Positions 17,558 through 24,467 of a stretch of 37,646 nucleotides of DNA are shown here, piece by piece. Where the stretch lies: the NCBI RefSeq assembly GCF_000308535.1, contig NZ_BAFW01000061.1:1-37646 (forward strand), given 5' to 3'. Position numbers and translations under genes: made by a program. Every line of letters begins with the position of its first letter. Within the stretch, counting starts at the first letter, position 1. Below the pieces are notes generated by a model that made no database searches, had not been told where the DNA came from, and was given only the letters and a program-made list of their open reading frames with translations. The stretch comes from Nocardia cerradoensis NBRC 101014. GTDB taxonomy: Bacteria > Actinomycetota > Actinomycetes > Mycobacteriales > Mycobacteriaceae.

Positions 17558-17881
17558 ATGAGCACACCCGAACCGGCTGTTTCGGCGGACCTGGAGCAGG
17601 TGAAGGCGCTGGGCGTCACGGCGCTCGGGATCGCGAATCAGTGTCGCGACGGACTGACCGCTCTCGAGGCCGACGTCCGCGAGGTACTGGAGGGCTGGAC
17701 CGGTAACAATTCCGACGCCTTTTCCGCTGGGTGGGACGAATTCCATCAGGGCGCGGTCGAGGTATGGGATGCGCTGGTCGAGTTGGCATCCAAGCTCGGG
17801 GTAACCGCCGACACTCTCCGTACGACGGATCAAACGTCGGCCACCGGCATCAGCTCAAATATCCCGATCGCAAGAGGATAG
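17558..17881 (+). CDS. WXG100-family (EsxA/EsxB-like) protein
   Basis: This 107-residue helical-hairpin protein has the WxG turn as WTG at residues 47-49 (LEGWTGNNSDAFSAGWDEF), as expected for WXG100 proteins, which leave the cell through type VII systems as dimers. The start has a purine-rich GAGGGGG upstream. No clear YxxxD/E export signal is present at its C-terminus (it ends SSNIPIARG), so it may depend on a partner. It follows the broken EspG gene by 75 bp and precedes a small unknown gene by 19 bp. Confidence 0.88.
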   Translation: MSTPEPAVSADLEQVKALGVTALGIANQCRDGLTALEADVREVLEGWTGNNSDAFSAGWDEFHQGAVEVWDALVELASKLGVTADTLRTTDQTSATGISSNIPIARG

Positions 17882-17900
17882 TGAAGGTGCATTTGCCGTG

Positions 17901-18311
17901 ATGGAAAAGTTGGAAAGCTTCCTTCTGTATCACGTGTCGGATGATTGGGCGCCCGTCGGTGAATTCGATGGAACGGTCGAGGCGGTGGCACCGAGCGAGT
18001 ATTCGCGTGCCAATGTGCTCGCCATTATCAAAGAGTTGGCCGACAACGGGTACATCCGCCTCGGCGCCTTTCCTGGTGGTGGGCGCGGCTGGGAGCCGTG
18101 GGATGTCTCGGTTGACGAGGCTATCCGTCGAATCTCCAACGGCTACAACGGCATCCCGGGCTACCTGGACATCGCTGACGACGAGATCGGGTCGTGCGAA
18201 ATCTTTCGCGCCGCGATCACTGAAACTGGTAGAGAGCGGCTGCACGCGCTGGGGGATCCTTACGAAAAGTACGGTGACCCATGGGAAGACGATCCCTATC
18301 TTCATTCGTAA
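17901..18311 (+). CDS. unknown small protein following the WXG100 gene
   Basis: I do not recognise this 136-residue acidic protein. It starts MEKLESFLLYHVSDDWAPVG and has a helix followed by a Gly-rich turn (ADNGYIRLGAFPGGGRGWEP), then a region with IRRISNGYNGIPGYLDIADD, and ends in an acidic, aromatic tail. The early part could be a winged-helix-like fold (VLAIIKELADNGYIRL). Small acidic proteins directly after WXG100 genes are often immunity or partner proteins, but no toxin is visible here. GTG 17898 is an alternative start. It probably belongs to the upstream transcription unit. Confidence 0.72.
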   Translation: MEKLESFLLYHVSDDWAPVGEFDGTVEAVAPSEYSRANVLAIIKELADNGYIRLGAFPGGGRGWEPWDVSVDEAIRRISNGYNGIPGYLDIADDEIGSCEIFRAAITETGRERLHALGDPYEKYGDPWEDDPYLHS

Positions 18312-18372
18312 TATCAAACGGCTTCTGGGGTAAGACTAATTCGGCGGAATTCCCAAATTCGGACGTGATACT

Positions 18373-19167
18373 TCAGAGTCGATCGGTGAGCTTGTCTCGC
18401 CACGCAACCCAGGCGCGGACCACCGACATGTCGAAGTCGGGGCCGTGTACCTCCAGCGTGAATGTCGTCACGCCCTGTTCCAGGAGTTCGGCTCCGACCA
18501 ACTCGGGGGCGCCCTGTACTCCTGCCGACAGTTCGATTTCCCCCGGATCGCGGCCGATATCCGCGCAGTGCTTGATCAGTATCTGTTTCTTGCGGGCGAA
18601 TTCGGCGCCGGAGGAGAACCAGTGCCAGATGTCGGCGTGCTGGGCTACCAGCCGCAGGGTTTTCTGCTCGCCGCCTCCGCCGATCAGTACCGGGATCTTG
18701 CGGATCGGGGGTGGGTTGAGGTCGGCGAAGCGCTGTTCGATTCGGGGGAGTGCGTCGGCGAGTGTCTGCAGTCGAGCGGTGGGGGTGCCGAAATCGTAGC
18801 CGTATTCGGCGAAGTCGCGTTCCATCGCGCCCGCGCCGATGCCCAGGAGCATTCTGCCGCCGCTGATGTGGTCGATGGTGCGGGCCATGTCGGCGACCAG
18901 GTCCGGGTTGCGGAAGCTGACGGAGGTGACCATCGGGCCCAGATGCACGCGCGACGTCTGTTCGGCCCAGGCGGCGAGCATGGTCCAGCATTCGAAGTGC
19001 TTGCCGTGCTCGTCTCCGGAGATCGGCAGAAAGTGGTCCCAGTTGAAGATGATGTCCACGCCGATGTCTTCGGCCTCGGCGGCGGCGCTGCGGATAGCTG
19101 GGTAGTCGACGTGTTGCGGGGCGATCTGCACACCGATCCGAATGGGTCGCGGGCTCGCAGTGGGCAT
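18373..19167 (-). CDS. LLM-class F420-dependent oxidoreductase
   Basis: This 264-residue luciferase-like TIM-barrel protein carries IRIGVQIAPQHVDYPAIRSA, DIIFNWDHFLPISGD, LGPMVTSVSFRNPDLVADMA, the typical DHISGGRMLLGIGAG and IPVLIGGGGEQKTLRLVAQH. In mycolic actinobacteria this group usually uses coenzyme F420 rather than FMN. The substrate is unknown. It is a monocistronic gene, convergent with the preceding type VII locus. Confidence 0.92.
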   Translation of the reverse strand: MPTASPRPIRIGVQIAPQHVDYPAIRSAAAEAEDIGVDIIFNWDHFLPISGDEHGKHFECWTMLAAWAEQTSRVHLGPMVTSVSFRNPDLVADMARTIDHISGGRMLLGIGAGAMERDFAEYGYDFGTPTARLQTLADALPRIEQRFADLNPPPIRKIPVLIGGGGEQKTLRLVAQHADIWHWFSSGAEFARKKQILIKHCADIGRDPGEIELSAGVQGAPELVGAELLEQGVTTFTLEVHGPDFDMSVVRAWVAWRDKLTDRL

Positions 19168-19475
19168 GATCGGCAGCCTAATGGAGCGTGTCCGCGGAAG
19201 GGATGGCTTCGATTGCTCTGATCACGGACGGTTCAACGGCTATGGCCTCCCGCCGACCGCCGGTTCGAACTGGCACTCTGCGGGTATTTTCGTGCCTTTC
19301 GAAGGTTGACAGAAGGGTCCTGTACATGGCCCTGGCGCGAGAACGAATTGTCTTCTGTGGGAATAAGTCTCGTCGGTCCGCAGCTGTATAGAATCGCGTC
19401 TGTCACGGTGGATCCGGACCGATGCCTCGGCCACGAATACCGGGCGCCACGCACCCGGAGATGCAAGGAGAACTG
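19168..19475. other. 308-bp divergent intergenic region with a possible -10 element
   Basis: It lies between the oxidoreductase and amidase starts. TATAGAAT at 19387-19394 could serve as a -10 for the amidase, with a leader of about 75 bases. A perfect TTGACA (19306-19311) has no -10 at the proper distance. No protein is recognisable. Confidence 0.3.
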
Positions 19476-20933
19476 ATGCCCGGACCGGAGTTTGCGACGC
19501 TACGCGATCAGGTAGCTGCCCTCCAGGCAAAGACCATCTCGGCGACCGAACTGCTCGAACTGAGCATTGCCCGGATCGAGAAGTTCGACGAGAAGGTCAA
19601 TGCCGTAGTGGTGCGGGATTTCGACCGCGCTCGCGTCGCGGCGGAGCAGGCCGATGCGGCATTGGCCCGGGGCGAGGACGCGCCGCTACTCGGCGTTCCG
19701 GTCGCGGTGAAGGAATCGTTCAATATCGCCGGTCTGCCGACCACGTGGGGACTTCCGGACGCGAAGGGCTGGGAGCCGGCCGAGGACGCGGTGCTGGTGT
19801 CACGTATCAAGGCAGCGGGCGGGGTTGTCGTCGGCAAAACGAATGTGCCGTTCTTCCTGCGTGATTGGCAGTCCTACAACGACATCTACGGCACGACCAA
19901 CAATCCGTGGGATCTCACCCGTTCACCCGGCGGCTCGTCCGGAGGGTCGGCCGCCGCGCTCGCGGCGGGCTACGTCTCGCTCGCACTCGGCTCCGATATC
20001 GGCGGCTCCTTGCGGGTTCCGGCGCATTTCTGCGGCGTCTACTCGCACAAACCGTCCCGCACACTGCTGCCGGGGCGCGGACACATCCCGCCCCGCACCC
20101 CGGCGCTGGCGGCTCCGCCAGACCTTCCCGTCGTCGGGCCGATGACCCGCAGCGCCGCCGATCTGACCTTGGCGACACGGCTGCTGGCCGGGCCCGACGA
20201 CGCGGAGGCGGTCGCCTACAAGCTGGAGCTGCCACCGCCGCGCGGCGATGAACTCGCACAGTTCCGCGTGCTGGTCGTCGACAGCCATCCGCTGGTGCCC
20301 ACCTCCACCGTGATTCGCGACGGTTTCGAACGGATCGCGCAGGGGCTCGAGAAGGCCGGTGCGGTGGTCGCGCGGCAGAGCGCGCTCCTGCCCGACCTCA
20401 CGCTGACGGCGAAAACCTATTTCACACTGCTGATGTCGCAATTCGGCGCCGATGCCTCGCCCGACGCCATCCGGGCGATCCAAGCCGTCGTTGCCGAGAT
20501 CCCGCCGGACACCGACACCATCGAGGCGGTCATTCAACGCGCCTTCGTTGCCAGCCACGGCGACTGGATCAAGGCCGACCGGGTTCGCATCGGCCTCGCA
20601 GACCGATGGCGACACCTGTTCGATGAATTCGACGTGGTGCTGTGCCCGATCACGCCGACACCCGCCTTCCCTCACGACCATTCGGCAATGGACACCCGCA
20701 CGCTCGATATCGACGGCACCGCCTACCCGTACAACTACAACCTGGTCTGGGCGAGTATCGCCACCCTCCTCGGCCTCCCGGCCACCGCGGCACCGATCGG
20801 ACGCTCGCCGGAAGGGCTGCCCTTCGGCACGCAGATCATCGGGCCCTATCTCGAAGACCCGACGACCCTGCGCTTCGCCGAATTGCTCGAGCAGGAGTTC
20901 GGCGGATTCACCCCGCCGCCCGGCTTCGAATAG
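19476..20933 (+). CDS. amidase (amidase signature family)
   Basis: This is a 485-residue amidase with the full Ser-cisSer-Lys triad: Lys79 in GVPVAVKESF, cis-Ser154 in PGGSSGGSAAA, and nucleophile Ser178 in LGSDIGGSLRVPA. It ends with the usual late motif (LLGLPATAAPIG, then LPFGTQIIGPYLED). The ATG at 19476 is supported by AAGGAG 5 bases upstream; a frame extension to 19422 lacks a signal. It hydrolyses amides to acid and ammonia, but which amide cannot be told. It is cytoplasmic, with no signal peptide. It is alone in its transcription unit and is followed by a strong hairpin. Confidence 0.94.
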   Translation: MPGPEFATLRDQVAALQAKTISATELLELSIARIEKFDEKVNAVVVRDFDRARVAAEQADAALARGEDAPLLGVPVAVKESFNIAGLPTTWGLPDAKGWEPAEDAVLVSRIKAAGGVVVGKTNVPFFLRDWQSYNDIYGTTNNPWDLTRSPGGSSGGSAAALAAGYVSLALGSDIGGSLRVPAHFCGVYSHKPSRTLLPGRGHIPPRTPALAAPPDLPVVGPMTRSAADLTLATRLLAGPDDAEAVAYKLELPPPRGDELAQFRVLVVDSHPLVPTSTVIRDGFERIAQGLEKAGAVVARQSALLPDLTLTAKTYFTLLMSQFGADASPDAIRAIQAVVAEIPPDTDTIEAVIQRAFVASHGDWIKADRVRIGLADRWRHLFDEFDVVLCPITPTPAFPHDHSAMDTRTLDIDGTAYPYNYNLVWASIATLLGLPATAAPIGRSPEGLPFGTQIIGPYLEDPTTLRFAELLEQEFGGFTPPPGFE

Positions 20934-20991
20934 GTTCCTGCCGTCGACCGAAGAGGCGGCGCAAGCGTCTGCGCTCGAATTCGGTTCAGGA

Positions 20992-21023
20992 GGGTCGTCA
21001 GGCGTCATCACGACTGACGACCC
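20992..21023. terminator. strong hairpin between convergent genes, possible bidirectional terminator
   Basis: GGGTCGTCAG and CTGACGACCC form a perfect 10-bp stem with a 12-base loop, 58 bp after the amidase stop and 46 bp beyond the end of the convergent NERD-like gene. No T-run follows, which is normal for actinomycete terminators. Confidence 0.6.
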
Positions 21024-21069
21024 AGCTGTCCGCGCTCCCCGGACTCACTTGTTGGCAATTCACCGGGAT

Positions 21070-22389
21070 TCAGCAGCCTGCTTGGAACGGGTAGCAGGTT
21101 GCTCCTCCTTCCGCAGGTGATGTCGAACGCTGTTGTGTGTGCGGTGATTCGGTGGTCGGCGTTGGTGAGATCGAGGCTGGGGTTGCCTTCTCCGGCGGGC
21201 GGACCTGGGATGGTGCCGGTTGGGAACCGGGTTGGGCGCGGGGGTGGTCTTTGCCGGCCATGTAGCCGATGCCGCAGACGAGGATCAGGGCGGCGGCGAT
21301 TCCCAGGAGTGCGGTGCGGAGGCGGTGGTTTGCCGGGGGTTGGGGTCGAGGGCCGACGTTCGTGAAGTCTGTGTCCGGCTCGTGCCGGTTGGGCTCCGGC
21401 GCGTCAGCCTGGGGGGACGTGATCGGCGTGGTGGGGGCGACGGTGTTGGACAACGAAGGGGTGAGGGTCGGCTCGTCCGTTTTCCGGGGAGGGGCTGACG
21501 GGGGGATCGGGGCGGACTTCGTGGGCTCCCTCGTTGGGACATCCGCGCCAGTCGGTGCAGGTGTCGAATCGGATGTCGACGCGACAGCCGGTGTGGGATC
21601 CACTCTCGGTGCGGGTGCGGGTGCGGGTGCGGGTGCGGGTGCGGGTGCGGGTGCGGGTGCGGGTGCGGGTGCGGGTGCGGGTGCGGGTGCTGGGGTCGAC
21701 GCGGCCGATTCTGGATCTCCCTCCCGCCGAGCCGCCGGCATTTCGGTCGGAAAGCCTTCCGCCACCAGGTCGGCGTAGAGCCGCCGGCGGCTTTCGGCGT
21801 CGCGGGTGCGGTCGACTCGCAGGGCCGTCAGTACGGTAACGACCAATTCGGCTGTCCATGGGGTTCGGTCGCGGTGCTGGGCGGTGCGGCCGAACCACGA
21901 GTACAGCTGGGAGGCGCTGTCGCCGAGCAGGACGGTGAAACCGCCGGGCATCGGGCCCTTGTCGAGGGTGAGCGTGTTGCCGGACTTGGGCATGAGCAGG
22001 ATCAGGCCGTCGACGAACGGTTCCGGGCCGCGTGTCAGTTCGGCGACGAAGGTTCGCAGGGCGGAGACGGGCCTGCGTACTTGGTGCAGGGGGTTGAGGC
22101 CGTCGCCGCGGAGTGGGACCGGGTCGCCGTGGATGCCGGGGGCCGACCACCGCTCGTTCATCGAACAGGACAGCGGTCCGCGGGCCTTCTTGCGTAGCGC
22201 GTCGACCTCGATGACAGCCACCGCGTGCGGGGTGAAAACCAGGAGTCCGGCTTCGGTGCTCCCGCCGTCCAGCCTCGGGACGTAGACGCCGGAGACGGCG
22301 ATTCCGGGCTGGGTGACGTAGTTCGCGAGCCATTCGACGACCTGCTGTTCGGTCTTCGGTTTGGTGATGTCGCCGTTGATTATCAGCAT
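21070..22389 (-). CDS. NERD-like membrane protein with Ala-Pro repeat
   Basis: This 439-residue protein starts with a NERD-like domain (residues 1 to about 215): QQVVEWLANYV, AGLLVFTPHAVAVIEVDALR and GLNPLHQVRRPVSALRTFV. The Lys of the usual E-x-K is replaced (EVD), so nuclease activity is doubtful. An Ala-Pro repeat of about 14 units and a Pro/Thr-rich region follow, then one membrane segment (TALLGIAAALILVCGIGYMAG) and an outer Pro/Ser/Thr-rich tail ending in ATCYPFQAGC with two cysteines. The likely topology is N-terminus inside and tail outside. The function is unknown. The repeat is encoded by an exact hexanucleotide array. Confidence 0.82.
   Translation of the reverse strand: MLIINGDITKPKTEQQVVEWLANYVTQPGIAVSGVYVPRLDGGSTEAGLLVFTPHAVAVIEVDALRKKARGPLSCSMNERWSAPGIHGDPVPLRGDGLNPLHQVRRPVSALRTFVAELTRGPEPFVDGLILLMPKSGNTLTLDKGPMPGGFTVLLGDSASQLYSWFGRTAQHRDRTPWTAELVVTVLTALRVDRTRDAESRRRLYADLVAEGFPTEMPAARREGDPESAASTPAPAPAPAPAPAPAPAPAPAPAPAPAPAPRVDPTPAVASTSDSTPAPTGADVPTREPTKSAPIPPSAPPRKTDEPTLTPSLSNTVAPTTPITSPQADAPEPNRHEPDTDFTNVGPRPQPPANHRLRTALLGIAAALILVCGIGYMAGKDHPRAQPGSQPAPSQVRPPEKATPASISPTPTTESPHTQQRSTSPAEGGATCYPFQAGC
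21611..21688. repeat. 13 perfect copies of the hexamer GCGGGT
   Basis: The uninterrupted array of GCGGGT (ACCCGC on the coding minus strand) encodes the Ala-Pro repeat of the NERD-like protein. Because the unit is six bases, gain or loss of copies keeps the frame and only changes the length of a stiff linker. Confidence 0.97.
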
Positions 22390-22882
22390 GGCCGGTTCGA
22401 CCTCCAGAAGCGTTGTAACACATCAACGTTAACCGAGGGCTTCCACGAGAAGTCCCGTGATAACACTGCGCTACAAGGGCTTTCGCGACGTCGCCGCTGG
22501 TGGGCTGCTAGAGCGGGGATTCTCGATCGAAAAGTGAGATGAGACAACAGATTCCGACCGGACGGAATATCAGCTCGACCCGATCGCTCGACGCTTCCGG
22601 GAAATCCTGGCCTGGCTCGGCCTTCCACCTGGTCGGTGCCTGCGAGGGCCGGTACGCCCGGCCGGTCTCCGTGCGAATGTGCGCCCGATGCAGGCTGCCG
22701 ATGCCGACACCGAGGCGTCTTCGCCCCCGGCTGGTCGGGCCGTCGCAACCCCTGGGTTGGCATCACTGCCGACATCTCGCGCCTTGGTGTCACCGATGTG
22801 AGGCGGCCCTGTCGACGCCTCACGTACGGTATCGATATTCTCGGCTATGGAATTATCATTCTCGTTGAGGGAGAATGCTTCC
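22390..22882. other. 493-bp divergent intergenic region
   Basis: It separates the NERD-like gene (minus strand) from a P450 gene (plus strand). No open frame in it gives a recognisable protein. One frame (about 22545-22650) contains a plausible-looking helical stretch (ARRFREILAWLGLPPG) and may be a decayed gene end. The P450-proximal end carries an inverted repeat, listed separately. Confidence 0.35.
22857..22877 (+). promoter_or_regulatory. inverted repeat over the P450 ribosome binding site
   Basis: CATTCTC and GAGAATG form a perfect 7-bp inverted repeat with a 7-base spacer, just before the ATG at 22883 and covering the Shine-Dalgarno sequence. A third ATTCTC half-site lies at 22837-22842. 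It could be an operator or an mRNA hairpin that masks the ribosome binding site. Confidence 0.4.
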
Positions 22883-24124
22883 ATGCCTGACACGCCTCGC
22901 CCTGCCACAGCACTCGACGACGCCCCCGCGCCCGATAGCGCCGACGCGGTCTACTGGGACCCGTTCGACCGCGAGATCGCCAAGGATCCCTACCCGATCT
23001 ATCGGCGGATGCGGGCGGAAGCGCCGCTCTACTACAACGACAAGCACGACTTCTATGCCCTCACCCGCGCGTCGGATATCGATCCGGCGCTGCTCGATTG
23101 GGAGACGTACTCGTCGTCGCGGGGGCCGATCCTGGAGATCATCAAGGCAGGGATCGAGATTCCGCCGGGCACGTTGCTGATGGAGGATCCGCCGGCGCAC
23201 GACATTCACCGCGCGCTGCTCAAGCGGGTGTTCACACCCCGGCGGGTGATGTCGCTGGAGCCGCAGATCCGCGACCTGTGCCGGCGGTCGCTGGACCGGC
23301 TCGCCGGGAAAGACCAGTTCGATCTGATGACCGCGTTCGCGAACGAGGTGCCGATGCGGGTGATCGGCATGCTGCTCGGCATTCCGGAGGCCGATCAGCA
23401 GACCGTGCGCGACAAGGCCGACAGCGCGCTGCGCACCGAACCCGGGCAGGGGATGCAGATCTCCGACAAGGCGATTCCGGATGCGGAGCAGTTCGCGCAA
23501 TACATCGACTGGCGCGCGGACAATCCGTCCGACGATCTGATGACCGAGTTGATGCGCGCCGAATTCGTCGACACCGAGGGCGTGACGCGGACGTTGACGC
23601 GCGACGAGATCCTGACCTATGTCTCGGTCGTCGCCGGAGCCGGTAACGAGACCACCGCCAGGCTGATCGGCTGGCTGGGGGCGCTGCTCGCTCGTCACCC
23701 CGAACAGCGCGCCGAACTCGTCGCCGATCCGAGCCTGATCCCGAACGCGATCGAGGAGACGCTGCGGTTCGAGCCCACCGGGCACGCCATCGCCCGCTAC
23801 GTCACGAAAGATGTGGAGCTCTACGGGACCACCGTGCCCGCCGGGAGCGCGATGATGCTCCTGATCGCGTCGGCGAACCGTGACGAGGAGCGCTGGGACG
23901 GTCCCGAGCGGTTCGACATCCACCGCAAGATCAGCAACCTGCGCACCTTCGGCCTCGGCACCCACTTCTGCCTGGGCGCGGCGCTGGCCCGGCTGGAGGG
24001 CCGCGTAGCGCTCGAGGAATTGCTGCGCCGCTTCCCGACCTGGGATGTCGACTGGGACAACATCACTTTGTCATCGACCTCGACGGTGCGGGGCTGGGAG
24101 ACGTTGCCGATCACGGTGAGCTGA
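22883..24124 (+). CDS. cytochrome P450 (canonical)
   Basis: This 413-residue P450 has all standard elements: DPYPIYRRMRAEAPLYYN near the start, I-helix AGAGNETT, K-helix ETLR (ExxR intact) and heme loop FGLGTHFCLG. The ATG at 22883 has GAGGGAG 9 bases upstream; ATG 22847 would add 12 residues without a signal. It resembles actinobacterial P450s acting on steroids or lipids, but I cannot assign a CYP family. No ferredoxin gene is adjacent. It is not closely related to the CYP157/154-like P450s at the left of the window. Confidence 0.93.
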   Translation: MPDTPRPATALDDAPAPDSADAVYWDPFDREIAKDPYPIYRRMRAEAPLYYNDKHDFYALTRASDIDPALLDWETYSSSRGPILEIIKAGIEIPPGTLLMEDPPAHDIHRALLKRVFTPRRVMSLEPQIRDLCRRSLDRLAGKDQFDLMTAFANEVPMRVIGMLLGIPEADQQTVRDKADSALRTEPGQGMQISDKAIPDAEQFAQYIDWRADNPSDDLMTELMRAEFVDTEGVTRTLTRDEILTYVSVVAGAGNETTARLIGWLGALLARHPEQRAELVADPSLIPNAIEETLRFEPTGHAIARYVTKDVELYGTTVPAGSAMMLLIASANRDEERWDGPERFDIHRKISNLRTFGLGTHFCLGAALARLEGRVALEELLRRFPTWDVDWDNITLSSTSTVRGWETLPITVS

Positions 24125-24467
24125 CGGATCCGCCCGGTCGGCGTCGTATTCGCCCGCACCCGGGATCGAATGCGGCGCAGCGGCTTCCGGCGCCGCCGCA
24201 CAGCAGGGCCGTCACAACGGCGCGCGCCGGAGCGTCGGCATATGCGCGTGCCGGCCCGACGCCGCTGTCGTGTTCGCGTGTGCCGAGAGCGAATGCGGCG
24301 CAATCGCTTCCGGCGCTGCCTCACCGGCATCGGCATCGCAACCTCTCGTGTCGGAGCCTCGGCATGTGCGCGTCGGCGTCGCCGCCGTGTGATCGACCGT
24401 TCCGGGTAGGCGGAACCGCAGGGCGACAGCAGAGTTCACCGAACTGTCGATTCCGGGACGTTCCGGT
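24125..24467. other. 343-bp intergenic region holding an imperfect tandem duplication
   Basis: Apart from the repeat listed separately, no gene or clear promoter is recognisable between the P450 stop and the nucleotidase start. Confidence 0.5.
24146..24393. repeat. imperfect tandem duplication, unit about 123 bp
   Basis: Two adjacent copies share anchored blocks at a constant offset of 123-124 bp: GAATGCGGCGCA at 24168 and 24291, GCTTCCGGCG at 24183 and 24306, and CGGCAT(A/G)TGCGCGT at 24236 and 24360. Sequence between the blocks has diverged. It is non-coding. Confidence 0.8.

Noticed and set aside
19306..19311. Perfect TTGACA considered as a -35 box
   Set aside because: No -10-like sequence lies 15-19 bp downstream.
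21611..21688. Hexamer array considered as a CRISPR-like or regulatory repeat
   Set aside because: It is a plain microsatellite inside a coding frame, with no spacers.
22539..22908. Several 80-110 codon frames on both strands before the canonical P450
   Set aside because: They overlap one another and the P450 start, and none has a recognisable family or consistent codon pattern.
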